In this document: in pieces, positions 8,975 to 18,020 of the stretch | How the letters are laid out: each line of letters starts with the position of its first letter | Numbering within the stretch: position 1 is the first letter of the stretch | Source of the DNA: Thermoplasma acidophilum DSM 1728 | GTDB taxonomy: Archaea; Thermoplasmatota; Thermoplasmata; Thermoplasmatales; Thermoplasmataceae | Reading direction: 5' to 3' | DNA: 64,000 bases | NCBI RefSeq assembly: GCF_000195915.1 | Contig: NC_002578.1 | Coordinates: forward strand, 310,001-374,000 | The notes under the pieces: generated by a model | What the model saw: the letters and a program-made list of their open reading frames with translations, nothing else | What the model was told of the DNA's origin: nothing | The model's database searches: none | Translations under genes and position numbers: made by a program

Positions 8975-8990
8975 AAAAAATTAATAAATC
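8975..8990 (+). promoter_or_regulatory. TATA box of the alpha-glucosidase gene
   Basis: The AT-rich run ending in TTAATAAATC lies about 25-30 nt upstream of the ATG at 9014. This predicts a leaderless or nearly leaderless transcript. Confidence 0.5.
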
Positions 8991-9013
8991 TTCATGCTAC
9001 ACATACGATCTGT

Positions 9014-11269
9014 ATGCAGTTGCTTGACGATATCCGAGGTTTTATGAATACATTCAGCGAAACTATGTTCATGGACGTTATAAATTATTCACTCACAAGG
9101 GACAGGTATGATTCTGTGTTTCTTCAAAGGCAAAATTATAGGGATCTTGGCCAGCTGAAAGAAATACTCACGAACGATGATGGGATAAAAATAAAATTCG
9201 ATGGCTATGATTTGAAGATACAGGGCACAGCAGATGGCACGATAAAATTCACGTGGACTGATGGTCCAGAAATTCCGGTAACTGACCCTGAGTTCGTAAA
9301 ACCACGATTGGATAATGGAGTATACGAATTTGGGGATTACAGACTGCTGATCGAAAAGGACGGTTTTTCAATAAGAGATGTTGAGGGAACGATACTGCAT
9401 CGTGAGTTCTTTCCATCATTCGGAGAAAACATAACACATGCATTCGAGCTGAATCAGGGAGATATAATAGCCGGCTTGGGAGAAAAGGCTGCACCCATCA
9501 ACATGATTGGGCATGTGTTCAGACTATGGAATCATGATGCAAACGGATCTTATGGGCCAGACAGCGATCCGCTCTATGTCAACGTGCCAATTATGCTTCA
9601 CGGTCATGCCGGTAGGTTTATCCTGATATTATACGTTAACGCTGGCGATGCTACAGTGGATGTTGGATATTCGGACGAACATAGGGTATCTTCATCTTTC
9701 AAATCGAAACCTCTTGCTTACTATGTAATCACAGGAAATCTTGACACTATATACGAGAAGCTTTCACTGATAACTGGAAAGCCACAAAAGCCTCCCTACT
9801 GGGCTTTCGAGTTTCAACAGTCAAGATACAGCTATATGGATACAAAGGAGGTGAGGGATCTGGTAGACGGATTTGCATCTAGAGGAATACCACTGGGTGC
9901 GGTTTATCTAGATATAGATTACATGGACAGATTCAAGATGTTCACGTTCGACCCTCAGAGATTCGGTGACGTTAAACAGCTCACAGAGTATATGGAACAG
10001 AAGGGGGTAAAGCTCATAACAATAATGGAACCAAGCATAAAAATGGAGCATGGTTTCGATCTCTATGAGGAAGGCCTGAAGGGCGGATATTTTGTCAAAT
10101 ATCCTGATGGAAACGTCATGTATGCACCGGTCTGGCCGGAGATGGCTGCTTTTCCCGATTTCACCGATGAGAAAGCGAGGGAGTGGTATGCCTCTAAATA
10201 CGATTTTATGCGATCCATGGGCGTCTCCGGATTCTGGCATGATATGAATGAACCGGCCATATTCGTGGGATGGGGCGATAACACCATGCCCAGATCCGCC
10301 GTGCATCGGATTGGCCGCCATGAGGAGGTGCACAACCTTTACGGATACTACATGGACAAGGCTGCCTACGATCATCTGTCCAAAGTTGAGAGGCCCTTCA
10401 TACTCTCACGATCAGGATGGGCTGGTATAAGCAGATACGGATGGATATGGACAGGGGATACGGAAACCTCGTGGAAGGAACTGAAGCAGAACATCATCAC
10501 AATAATGCACATGTCAATGTCGGGAATAACGCTGACAGGATGTGATATAGGCGGTTTCACCGGTTCTCCAACACCTGAACTTTTCATAAGGTGGCTGCAG
10601 GCGTCACTGTTTTTCCCTCTCTACAGGGTTCATTCAGATAAGAAATCAAAGAGGAGGGAGCCATGGGCCTTTGGGAGTCATGAAAAGGAGATAATAGAGA
10701 TAATAAGGTTGAGGCATTCCTTTGTGCCACACATTTACAGCGAAGCGATATCATCATCCATAACGGGTCTTCCACTTGTAAGGCCTGTCTTCTGGGCAGA
10801 TCCAAGTAGGAACGATCTAATGTCCGTGGATGATGAATATACGTTCGGTGGCAGCATCCTGATTGCGCCAATAGTGGAGGAACACGCCGTCATCAGGAGG
10901 ATAATACTTCCATCTGGCCGCTGGTACAATATCAGTGATGACAGGATTGTTGAAGGAAGCCTCAGCATAAACGTTGATCTTTCGACAGTTCCGATATTCG
11001 TCAGAGAAGGATCGGCGATACTCAGGGAGAATGATGGCATTGAACTGCATTTATATCTTGCTAATGAAAGGAGAAAAAGCATACTGTACATCAGTGACGG
11101 AAATGATGACATAAAGGTTGAGGTTGAATTCGACAGTAAAAGCGTTGATATCAATCCTCAGAAAGTGCCGAAAATAAAGGCCATCGTGATGCACGGTTTC
11201 AGGGAAGATGAATTGATCCTCAATGGAGAACCGATAAAAACAAGCGATGGCATAATAAGGTTGAAGTGA
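9014..11269 (+). CDS. aglA: GH31 alpha-glucosidase
   Basis: This 751-residue glycoside hydrolase family 31 enzyme releases glucose from the ends of malto-oligosaccharides. It has the N-terminal beta-sandwich, the (beta/alpha)8 barrel and a C-terminal beta domain. The nucleophile lies in FWHDMNEPAIF near residue 410, and the acid/base aspartate in WTGDTETSW near 480. There is no signal peptide, so a cytoplasmic enzyme is expected, working on sugars released by the amylolytic genes at 49-56 kb. It is monocistronic, with its own TATA box. The symbol follows the known T. acidophilum alpha-glucosidase. Activity on other alpha-glycosides cannot be excluded. Confidence 0.92.
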   Translation: MQLLDDIRGFMNTFSETMFMDVINYSLTRDRYDSVFLQRQNYRDLGQLKEILTNDDGIKIKFDGYDLKIQGTADGTIKFTWTDGPEIPVTDPEFVKPRLDNGVYEFGDYRLLIEKDGFSIRDVEGTILHREFFPSFGENITHAFELNQGDIIAGLGEKAAPINMIGHVFRLWNHDANGSYGPDSDPLYVNVPIMLHGHAGRFILILYVNAGDATVDVGYSDEHRVSSSFKSKPLAYYVITGNLDTIYEKLSLITGKPQKPPYWAFEFQQSRYSYMDTKEVRDLVDGFASRGIPLGAVYLDIDYMDRFKMFTFDPQRFGDVKQLTEYMEQKGVKLITIMEPSIKMEHGFDLYEEGLKGGYFVKYPDGNVMYAPVWPEMAAFPDFTDEKAREWYASKYDFMRSMGVSGFWHDMNEPAIFVGWGDNTMPRSAVHRIGRHEEVHNLYGYYMDKAAYDHLSKVERPFILSRSGWAGISRYGWIWTGDTETSWKELKQNIITIMHMSMSGITLTGCDIGGFTGSPTPELFIRWLQASLFFPLYRVHSDKKSKRREPWAFGSHEKEIIEIIRLRHSFVPHIYSEAISSSITGLPLVRPVFWADPSRNDLMSVDDEYTFGGSILIAPIVEEHAVIRRIILPSGRWYNISDDRIVEGSLSINVDLSTVPIFVREGSAILRENDGIELHLYLANERRKSILYISDGNDDIKVEVEFDSKSVDINPQKVPKIKAIVMHGFREDELILNGEPIKTSDGIIRLK

Positions 11270-11470
11270 AATACTCTTCTCATTTTTAATCCCTATTTTG
11301 AGCGTCTGTATTCCTATAGAATTTTTTAATGGATCTAGATACAAATTGGAATCGGTCCGTGTAGGCATCTGTTATATTATTTATAACAATTAATAAAATA
11401 TGAGCCATGATATGGTAATGAAAAATTCCCTTGTATATCATTGTATAACAAAAGTATACATCAAATAAAA

Positions 11471-11480
11471 TTTAAATATA
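11471..11480 (+). promoter_or_regulatory. TATA box of the DUF3311/symporter operon
   Basis: TTTAAATATA is centred about 25 nt before the ATG at 11501. This spacing decides between the three possible in-frame ATGs and predicts a leaderless transcript. Confidence 0.6.
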
Positions 11481-11500
11481 GCTATGATCATATGTTATCG

Positions 11501-11701
11501 ATGAACAATAGGTATGTTATTGCTGGTATTCTATTGATTATACCGTTTATCGCGTATTTCGCGATGCCAACGTATGATCGCGTAAATCCGCAGATTGGCG
11601 GTCTGACATTTTTCTACTGGTACCAGACTCTGTGGCTTGGAATCTCGGCTCTGCTCTTTGGAATAGCGGCATACATCATTGACAAGGAGGCGAAGCAATG
11701 A
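11501..11701 (+). CDS. DUF3311-type small membrane protein
   Basis: This 66-residue protein has two membrane segments (YVIAGILLIIPFIAYF and FFYWYQTLWLGISALLFGIA) joined by a short loop with a conserved-looking proline/aspartate pattern. Small proteins of this type are regularly encoded just before sodium/solute symporters, as here, where the genes overlap in an ATGA. It is probably a subunit or stabiliser of the transporter. Earlier in-frame ATGs at 11441 and 11492 are less well placed relative to the TATA box. Confidence 0.8.
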   Translation: MNNRYVIAGILLIIPFIAYFAMPTYDRVNPQIGGLTFFYWYQTLWLGISALLFGIAAYIIDKEAKQ

Positions 11702-13221
11702 ACGGAACCTATGTAGAGATAACGGTCTTCCTTGTGTTCTTCGTCCTATTCGTACTCATAGGCTTTCTGGCCAAGAACTTCAGAAGGGGGAATCTGAACC
11801 AGTTGCCTGAATGGGCTCTCGGTGGCAGAAGGCTCGGTACCTTCCTGGTCTGGTTCCTTGTGGGTGCAGATCTGTATACTGCCTATACCTTTATAGCGGT
11901 GCCCTCCTCCATGTATGCCGTGGGCTCGATCTACTTCTTCGCCGTTCCTTACGTATCGTTGGCTTTCGCAATAGCTATGATCACCATGCCGAAGCTCTGG
12001 ACGCTTTCGAAGAAGAGAGGATATGTGACTGCGGGAGATTTCGTCAGTGATAGGTTCAACAGCAATGCACTCGCAATGATAATAGCGCTTACCGGCATAG
12101 TCGCTGAACTGCCCTATATAGCGCTCCAGATAGTTGGCATGAGGGCGATCCTCACGGGCATGCTAACGCCGCTCGGGGGTAACGTGGATCTCGCTAGCAA
12201 CATAGCCCTGGTTCTTGCAATATTGGTTCTCATTGGCTTCACATATACCAGTGGTTTGAGAGGCACATCCCTGACAGCCGTGATGAAGGACGCGATAATA
12301 TTCACAACAGTCATCGTTGTTATAGTGACGGTATTCGTGGCGTACCATTCTGCGCTGCATGAAGCTTTCACCGTAAAGCCGGTATATGCCGATCTGCCGC
12401 CAAAATTTTATAACGCATATTGGACGCTGTTCCTCATGAGCGCTGCCGCCCTTTACCTGTATCCGCATGCGATCAATGGAAGTCTGAGTTCAATGTCGGC
12501 CCAAAAATTGAGGTTGAGCACCGCACTGCTCCCGATATATGGCATAGGGCTTGCATTCCTGGCGCTTTTCGGCGTCATAATATACGGTGTCCCGGCTGCT
12601 GAGCATGTTCTTAAGATAACATACGCGAACAACGGCGCTATGGTAGTGCCAACCCTCATAGCCACTGTAACGCCATCGTGGTTCACGGGGTTTGCATTCC
12701 TGGGTATATTCATAGGCGGTCTTGTTCCAGCGGCCATAATGTCCATGTCGCAGGCGACGCTGCTGACAAGGAACGTGATAAAATATCTCGGAAGGGAGCT
12801 TGAGGAGAAGCGAGAAACATTCATAGCGAAGGTATCTATGATCTTCTTCCAGCTCCTTGCGCTTGCCTTCGTATTCATCGTCCCGGAGACTTATTCCATA
12901 AGTCTTCAGCTCATAGGCGGAATAATAATACTTCAGACACTGCCGGCGGTATTCCTAGGCATGTACGTGAAGCGCCTTGAGAAATATGCAGTTGCTGCGG
13001 GCTGGCTCGCCGGGATAGTAGCAGGTATTTACTTCGAGGTGTACTCAAACTTTGTGTACTTCAAGTACAGCATAATTAAGACCACTTTGATGCCATCTTC
13101 GCTTGGGTTTATATTCGTAGGATTCACCGCACTCGTGATAAACCTGATAGTTGTCGGAGTGGTTGAAGCGGTTGTCTACGCACTGCATAGGCAGCCCAAA
13201 AACTTGCCGGAGTATATCTGA
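11698..13221 (+). CDS. Sodium:solute symporter family permease
   Basis: This 507-residue integral membrane protein has about 13 hydrophobic segments and fits the SSS family. The N-terminal LPEWALGGRRLGTFLVWFL segment corresponds to the conserved first core helix region. It is translated in overlap with the DUF3311 gene. That pairing is known for monocarboxylate-type permeases such as MctP, so a small organic acid is a reasonable substrate guess, though sugars or amino acids are possible. In an acidophile a proton rather than sodium gradient may drive it. Confidence 0.88.
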   Translation: MNGTYVEITVFLVFFVLFVLIGFLAKNFRRGNLNQLPEWALGGRRLGTFLVWFLVGADLYTAYTFIAVPSSMYAVGSIYFFAVPYVSLAFAIAMITMPKLWTLSKKRGYVTAGDFVSDRFNSNALAMIIALTGIVAELPYIALQIVGMRAILTGMLTPLGGNVDLASNIALVLAILVLIGFTYTSGLRGTSLTAVMKDAIIFTTVIVVIVTVFVAYHSALHEAFTVKPVYADLPPKFYNAYWTLFLMSAAALYLYPHAINGSLSSMSAQKLRLSTALLPIYGIGLAFLALFGVIIYGVPAAEHVLKITYANNGAMVVPTLIATVTPSWFTGFAFLGIFIGGLVPAAIMSMSQATLLTRNVIKYLGRELEEKRETFIAKVSMIFFQLLALAFVFIVPETYSISLQLIGGIIILQTLPAVFLGMYVKRLEKYAVAAGWLAGIVAGIYFEVYSNFVYFKYSIIKTTLMPSSLGFIFVGFTALVINLIVVGVVEAVVYALHRQPKNLPEYI

Positions 13222-13236
13222 AGAATTTTAAAAATT

Positions 13237-15588
13237 TTATAATTTATTATACAATTTTCTTACTATTTCCAGCGTTTCAAGGCCCTTATTTATTCCAACG
13301 TTGTAGCTCGGTTTTCTTATCTGTTCAGCCTTTTTCTTGACATCTTCATATCTGGCCAGGCCGAGGTATGGTATGGCTGTTTCAAGTATTCTGCTGGTGT
13401 ATCCTGTGCCCTCAAACGCATGCTCCATCAGTGCAACTATTCTGTCTATGTTGGAGAAGAAGAAATCTCTTCCCTTCGGATTTGCAGGCATGTTGCTGAA
13501 CACATACAGCATGTCCTGTTTTCTTATAGTTCCTTTATCGATCAGTTCGAAGACGCTTTTCAGGTCAGATGGGCTGCACCAGCCCATGGCAGCTATGATC
13601 CTGACGCGTATTTCATCGTCTGTGTACTTGTCCGCAGCGCTGGCAAGCTCGGAGATGCCGTATGCCTTGGCCGCCGCTATAGACTTTGCCAATGCAAGAT
13701 CAGGATCCTCTGCGAGTGTTGAGAATTTGCGTGCCAAATCAGAAGCAAAGTGATCATCGACCATCGCCAGATCCTGCGTAACGATGCCCCTTATCTTCGA
13801 GATCTTATCATCCTCGCCCTTCTGCTTGTCGCCAAGCGCAACCACCTGCCTGCTGAGGTAAGAAGCTGCTGTTTCTCTGATCCTGTTCGAATCAGGCTTA
13901 AGCAGATAGAGGCCGGTGAGCTGTGAGGCTATTTCCTCGACGATCAAATGATCGGAATCCTCGAAGAAGCCCTTGATTCTTGCAAGGTAATCATCCACGG
14001 ACACCCTTCCAGAGATCAGGAAAGCATAGAGATCACTTATCAAGCCCCATCTGTCAAGGTTGCTGAGCTTGGAATAATTCTTCATCACAGTTTCGAACGA
14101 TTCTCCATCGTAGGATACCCTGTAGAAGCCGCTGCTGTTGACATTGACCTTCACCATGTCCTCTATTTCAGCGCTTTCCTCCATGAGCATGGCTTTCTTT
14201 CCAGACTTGGTCATAACAGTCAACGGTATTGGCCATTTTCCTTGTCCTCTTGTTCCGTCAAGGAAGAACTGTTCCTGCGTCAGCCTGAATTTGTTTCCAC
14301 TTTTCACCACTGAGACTACAGGATATCCCGGATTCTTTATCCAGTACTCCATGACGCGTTTCACAGGCTTCCCGGAAACATCCTCTATTGCAGTCCAGAG
14401 ATCGGATCCTTCCGCATTTCCGTATCTATGATCGTTGAGATACTTCGATATGCCCTTCCTGAACTCCTCGTAACCTGCATAATCCTCTATCATGCGGAGT
14501 ATCGATGCACCCTTGCCGTAGCTGATCTCATCGAATATCTGCGAGATCTCATCGGGATCCTTGACATCAACCTCTATGGGATGCGTATTCTTCAGCGAAT
14601 CGGATCTTAGCGCACCGCCTGTCTCGCTTCTTATGAAGTCGGCGAATACGTCCCACTGTTTGCTGAACGAATCAACCGTCTTGTACGACATGAAGGTGGC
14701 GAAACTCTCGTTCAGCCAAAGGTCGTTCCACCATTTCATCGTTACGAGATCGCCGAACCACTGGTGCGCTATCTCATGCGCTATCGTTATGGCAGCGTTC
14801 TGCTTCATTATGGATCCGGAGTTCTCTGTTGCCATGAGCGCAACTTCCCTGAACGTTATCGCGCCCCAGTTCTCCATCGCCCCTGCACCGAACTCTGGAA
14901 CTGAGATAAGGTGCATCTTCGGGAGAGCGTATGGAATGCCGAAGTAGCTCTCGTAGAATTCAATGGATTTCCTTGCGATCTCAAGGGGATACTTCGATTT
15001 TATGTCCTTAAGCGAAACGAGTATGAGATCTATATCGCGGTATTTGTCGGTGGCATACTTGAATTTGCCCACACCAATGTACAGAAGGTACGTAGACATC
15101 TTCGGTGTGTCCTGGAATTCAACGATCTTCCTCTCGGACACCTCGATGCGCTTTGGAGGCATGTTCGATATGGCATCGTAATCCTTGTCGATCACTACTG
15201 TTATGGCGAAGACAGCCTTGTAGGCTGGATGATCGACGCAGGGAAATGCCATCCTTGCACCGTTTGACTCGAATTGCGTCGTGATCATGGTACCCTCCTT
15301 TGTCCTAGAAAGATAGAGTCCCATGAGTGTGTCACTGACCTTTGCATGAAAATCTATGTCTATGACATCCTTATCGTGAAAGCTGCCCTTTACTGTGACC
15401 GTATCTTGTCCAGTTTCGAACCTCATGGGCTGGCCGTTGCAGGTTACTTTGTCCACAGAGAGCCTGACCGCATCCAGCTTTATATCCTTCCAGTCTCCAG
15501 CCAGATGTATCCTCTCGTGGGAGGTATATGTGAAATCCTTCAGGTCGAAGTCGAATCGAATCTCATATTTTTCAATACCTGGATTCAT
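13237..15588 (-). CDS. trf2: Tricorn protease-interacting factor F2 (M1 aminopeptidase)
   Basis: This zinc aminopeptidase trims the short peptides made by the proteasome and tricorn protease down to free amino acids. At 783 residues it has full M1 length: an N-terminal beta domain, a catalytic domain with GAMEN (236-240), HEIAH (271-275) and the third zinc ligand E294, and a long helical C-terminal region. It is cytoplasmic, with no signal peptide. A minus-strand TATA box at 15607-15616 lies about 24 nt before the ATG, back-to-back with the sua5 promoter. The assignment to F2 rather than F3 rests on the diverged N and C termini. Much of the catalytic domain is nearly the same in the two factors. 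Confidence 0.93.
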   Translation of the reverse strand: MNPGIEKYEIRFDFDLKDFTYTSHERIHLAGDWKDIKLDAVRLSVDKVTCNGQPMRFETGQDTVTVKGSFHDKDVIDIDFHAKVSDTLMGLYLSRTKEGTMITTQFESNGARMAFPCVDHPAYKAVFAITVVIDKDYDAISNMPPKRIEVSERKIVEFQDTPKMSTYLLYIGVGKFKYATDKYRDIDLILVSLKDIKSKYPLEIARKSIEFYESYFGIPYALPKMHLISVPEFGAGAMENWGAITFREVALMATENSGSIMKQNAAITIAHEIAHQWFGDLVTMKWWNDLWLNESFATFMSYKTVDSFSKQWDVFADFIRSETGGALRSDSLKNTHPIEVDVKDPDEISQIFDEISYGKGASILRMIEDYAGYEEFRKGISKYLNDHRYGNAEGSDLWTAIEDVSGKPVKRVMEYWIKNPGYPVVSVVKSGNKFRLTQEQFFLDGTRGQGKWPIPLTVMTKSGKKAMLMEESAEIEDMVKVNVNSSGFYRVSYDGESFETVMKNYSKLSNLDRWGLISDLYAFLISGRVSVDDYLARIKGFFEDSDHLIVEEIASQLTGLYLLKPDSNRIRETAASYLSRQVVALGDKQKGEDDKISKIRGIVTQDLAMVDDHFASDLARKFSTLAEDPDLALAKSIAAAKAYGISELASAADKYTDDEIRVRIIAAMGWCSPSDLKSVFELIDKGTIRKQDMLYVFSNMPANPKGRDFFFSNIDRIVALMEHAFEGTGYTSRILETAIPYLGLARYEDVKKKAEQIRKPSYNVGINKGLETLEIVRKLYNKL

Positions 15589-15606
15589 AGAATTCCATTA
15601 CAGCGT

Positions 15607-15616
15607 TTTATAAAAA
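15607..15616 (-). promoter_or_regulatory. TATA box of trf2
   Basis: TTTTATAAAA-type element centred about 24 nt upstream of the minus-strand ATG at 15588, predicting a leaderless transcript. Confidence 0.6.
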
Positions 15617-15633
15617 CCTATTTTCACAGCGTT

Positions 15634-15648
15634 ATAAATAAATATATA
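15634..15648 (+). promoter_or_regulatory. TATA box of sua5
   Basis: ATAAATAAATATATA ends about 22 nt before the sua5 ATG. It is divergent from the trf2 promoter across an 81-bp spacer. Confidence 0.55.
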
Positions 15649-15669
15649 TGATACTTTCATAGCGATTTA

Positions 15670-16728
15670 ATGACGAGGATAATTCACATCGATAGATCCG
15701 ACTACCGGAGGGATCAGATCGTTGACGCCGTTGATGCACTGCGGTCTGGTGGGACGGTAGTATTTCCCACGGAGACCGTTTACGGCCTTGGAGCGCTTGC
15801 CAGTAATCCCGAGGCATGCAAGAAGATATTCATCGCAAAGGGAAGGCCGTCAGATAACCCGCTCATAGTGCACATATCATCGATGGAACAGTTCTTTAGC
15901 TATTCCGATCCTGATGATTCATACCCGATTGAAGGCCTCAATAAAGCATGGCCTGGCCCGCTCACTGTTGTGGTAAGAAAGGCCCAAGGCATATCTGATG
16001 TTGTCACAGCAGGGCTTCCAACGGTGGCTATACGTATGCCAGATGATCCAATTGCTCATGATCTTATAGAAATGGCAGGCCCAATAGCAGCTCCATCCGC
16101 GAATATATCAACAAGGCCAAGCATTACGGATTCTAGGGACGCCATAAGATTCCTCGACGGCAGGGTGGACGTTATAATAGATGCTGGACCCACCAGATTT
16201 GGCATCGAATCTACCATAATCGACATAACGAAGAGACCTGCAGAGCTCCTCAGGCCAGGTTCATATGCAATCGAAGATCTCGAGCCCGTGTTCGGGCCCA
16301 TCGTCTATGGTGATGTAGCCAGGGGACTCGGAGAGGCTAAGATAGCCATAACTCCTGGAATGAAGTACAGGCACTATTCTCCATCTACAAAATTGATACT
16401 AGCCGAGACGAGGGAAGTTTTTAGGCAGATCCTTGATACTGTGGATGAAGATATGGTCGTGCTCGCCACGGAGGAGATGGTGGATGGCCATAAAAAGGCG
16501 ATCATAATAGGCACAGACAGAGACCTGTACAGCGTTGCGCACAACCTATTTTCCTCGTTCATAGCGCTGGATGATATGCATGTTGATCTTGCCCTGATAC
16601 ATCCGTTTGAAGAACGCGGCATCGGATTTGCACTGATGAACAGGATAAGAAAAGCATCGTACAGAACGGTGAAGAGCAGGGAGGATTTCCTCGATCTGTT
16701 GGGGAGCATCAGAGAAAAGGTAAATTAA
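15670..16728 (+). CDS. sua5: L-threonylcarbamoyladenylate synthase (Sua5)
   Basis: This enzyme makes threonylcarbamoyl-AMP from threonine, bicarbonate and ATP, the first step of the t6A37 modification of ANN-decoding tRNAs. The YrdC domain (about 1-200) has FPTETVYGLG, KGRPSDNPL and APSANIS. The C-terminal Sua5 domain (about 230-352) follows the PGMKYRHYSP linker, so this is the long Sua5 type rather than the short TsaC type. The second-step enzymes, Kae1 and Bud32, are encoded as a fusion at 34 kb. The purE gene follows after 12 bases, so the two may share a transcript. Confidence 0.93.
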   Translation: MTRIIHIDRSDYRRDQIVDAVDALRSGGTVVFPTETVYGLGALASNPEACKKIFIAKGRPSDNPLIVHISSMEQFFSYSDPDDSYPIEGLNKAWPGPLTVVVRKAQGISDVVTAGLPTVAIRMPDDPIAHDLIEMAGPIAAPSANISTRPSITDSRDAIRFLDGRVDVIIDAGPTRFGIESTIIDITKRPAELLRPGSYAIEDLEPVFGPIVYGDVARGLGEAKIAITPGMKYRHYSPSTKLILAETREVFRQILDTVDEDMVVLATEEMVDGHKKAIIIGTDRDLYSVAHNLFSSFIALDDMHVDLALIHPFEERGIGFALMNRIRKASYRTVKSREDFLDLLGSIREKVN

Positions 16729-16740
16729 CGATGACCTGAT

Positions 16741-17223
16741 GTGAGTCTTATGCCTAGGGTTGCGGTTATAATGGGCAGTTCAAGCGACTACGAGACCATG
16801 AAGCCCGCTGTGGATTTCCTCAGATCCATGCACATAGATGTTGTGCTCAAGATTGTCTCAGCGCACAGGACACCTGAATATATGTTTCAGTTCGCGTCCA
16901 GCGCCAGAGATCAAGGCATAGAGGTTATAATTGCTGGGGCAGGCGGTGCAGCGCATCTTCCGGGTATGGTTGCATCGATGACAACGCTGCCTGTTATAGG
17001 CGTCCCTGTTCCGAGCAGGAATTTAAATGGGCTGGATTCGCTTCTTTCCATAGTGCAGATGCCATCCGGAATACCTGTTGCCACGGTCGCGATAGGGAAT
17101 TCGAAAAATGCCGCCATACTGGCATGCAGGATACTCTCCATAAAGTATCCTGAGATCGAGAAAGCCATTAAGAAGTACATGGATGACGAGCGAGACAGGG
17201 TGCTTAACGAAAAGCTTGAATGA
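16741..17223 (+). CDS. purE: N5-carboxyaminoimidazole ribonucleotide mutase
   Basis: This enzyme acts in purine synthesis, moving the carboxyl group to give 4-carboxy-AIR. The 160-residue length fits PurE. Motifs seen are [20 protein letters not shown] and [15 protein letters not shown]. Two ATGs are possible (16741 and 16750); the protein proper begins at MPRVAV. The next pathway enzyme, PurC, is at 21.3 kb. Whether it uses N5-CAIR or free CO2 depends on a PurK, which is not in the window. Confidence 0.93.
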   Translation: MSLMPRVAVIMGSSSDYETMKPAVDFLRSMHIDVVLKIVSAHRTPEYMFQFASSARDQGIEVIIAGAGGAAHLPGMVASMTTLPVIGVPVPSRNLNGLDSLLSIVQMPSGIPVATVAIGNSKNAAILACRILSIKYPEIEKAIKKYMDDERDRVLNEKLE

Positions 17224-17235
17224 TCGTGATACCAG

Positions 17236-17529
17236 ATGTTGGAAGAGGAACTTGCAAGAAAGATTGAGAGATACTTCAGCATAGAGGAAGAGGCCCTAAA
17301 GAAGATAAGGATATCCCCTGCCGAGGGATCTTTCCTCAGGAAGATAGCGGAGGACAATATGCAGATGATACTGAGCTATTATTCTGATGCAAAGCACTTC
17401 TATGCCAAGGGTGATCTCATAAATGCATTTGCCGCCCTGAACTATTCATACGGTTGGATAGACGCTGGCGTTCGCCTAGGAATATTTGATGGCGCTGGGG
17501 ACCACAGGTTGTTCACACTATACGAATGA
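17236..17529 (+). CDS. DUF357 family small helical protein
   Basis: This 97-residue, mostly helical protein matches the archaeal DUF357 pattern: an N-terminal EELARKIERYFSIEEEAL helix, a middle helix with YYSDAKHFYAKGDLINAFAALNYSYGWID, and a short C terminus. The fold resembles four-helix bundle/HEPN-like proteins. The function is unknown. It starts 12 bases after purE and is probably cotranscribed with it. Confidence 0.8.
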   Translation: MLEEELARKIERYFSIEEEALKKIRISPAEGSFLRKIAEDNMQMILSYYSDAKHFYAKGDLINAFAALNYSYGWIDAGVRLGIFDGAGDHRLFTLYE

Positions 17530-17633
17530 TGGCTGGATTGCAGATAAAGCCGGATTCGCCCTGATCGATTTCGGGCGTTGCGATCTGACAGGCAAAATAT
17601 AAATATATGAATAAATTATTAAGATTAAGAAAC

Positions 17634-17933
17634 ATGAAAAGACAACAGAATGACAGAAGGGATTTTCACGAAAGGCGTGAATTTCCAAAAAGAGAGAAGA
17701 AATTGGATATGAGAAGGAGCGAGGAGTTTGGTTACATGCTTGGAAAGGCGGTTGAGAGTCTTCCGGATAGCGTTCGCGGCGCGATTAGGGGTTCGATCTA
17801 TTCGTTGGCTTCCAAGAAGGGCATAAAGGAGGCAAAAGAATTCATAGGAAAGAAGTATCAGGAAGGCGTTATAGATTATGACACCCAGAAGAAGCTTATA
17901 AACCTGATATACGATTATAGCAAGTACAGATGA
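17634..17933 (+). CDS. Hypothetical basic protein
   Basis: This 99-residue protein has a strongly charged, probably disordered N terminus (about residues 1-30) followed by a predicted helical region (SEEFGYMLGKAVESLP and onward). No family was recognised. The very basic N terminus hints at nucleic-acid or ribosome contact, which is inference only. An earlier in-frame ATG at 17607 sits inside the TATA-like run at 17595-17607, so the later ATG is chosen. Confidence 0.7.
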   Translation: MKRQQNDRRDFHERREFPKREKKLDMRRSEEFGYMLGKAVESLPDSVRGAIRGSIYSLASKKGIKEAKEFIGKKYQEGVIDYDTQKKLINLIYDYSKYR

Positions 17934-18020
17934 TAAATGTTCTCGAAAACCTCAGCATTTTTAAAGTTGGATCATCGGCATTCCATTGCATAATGCATGA
18001 ACTGAATTTTAAAACACCGC

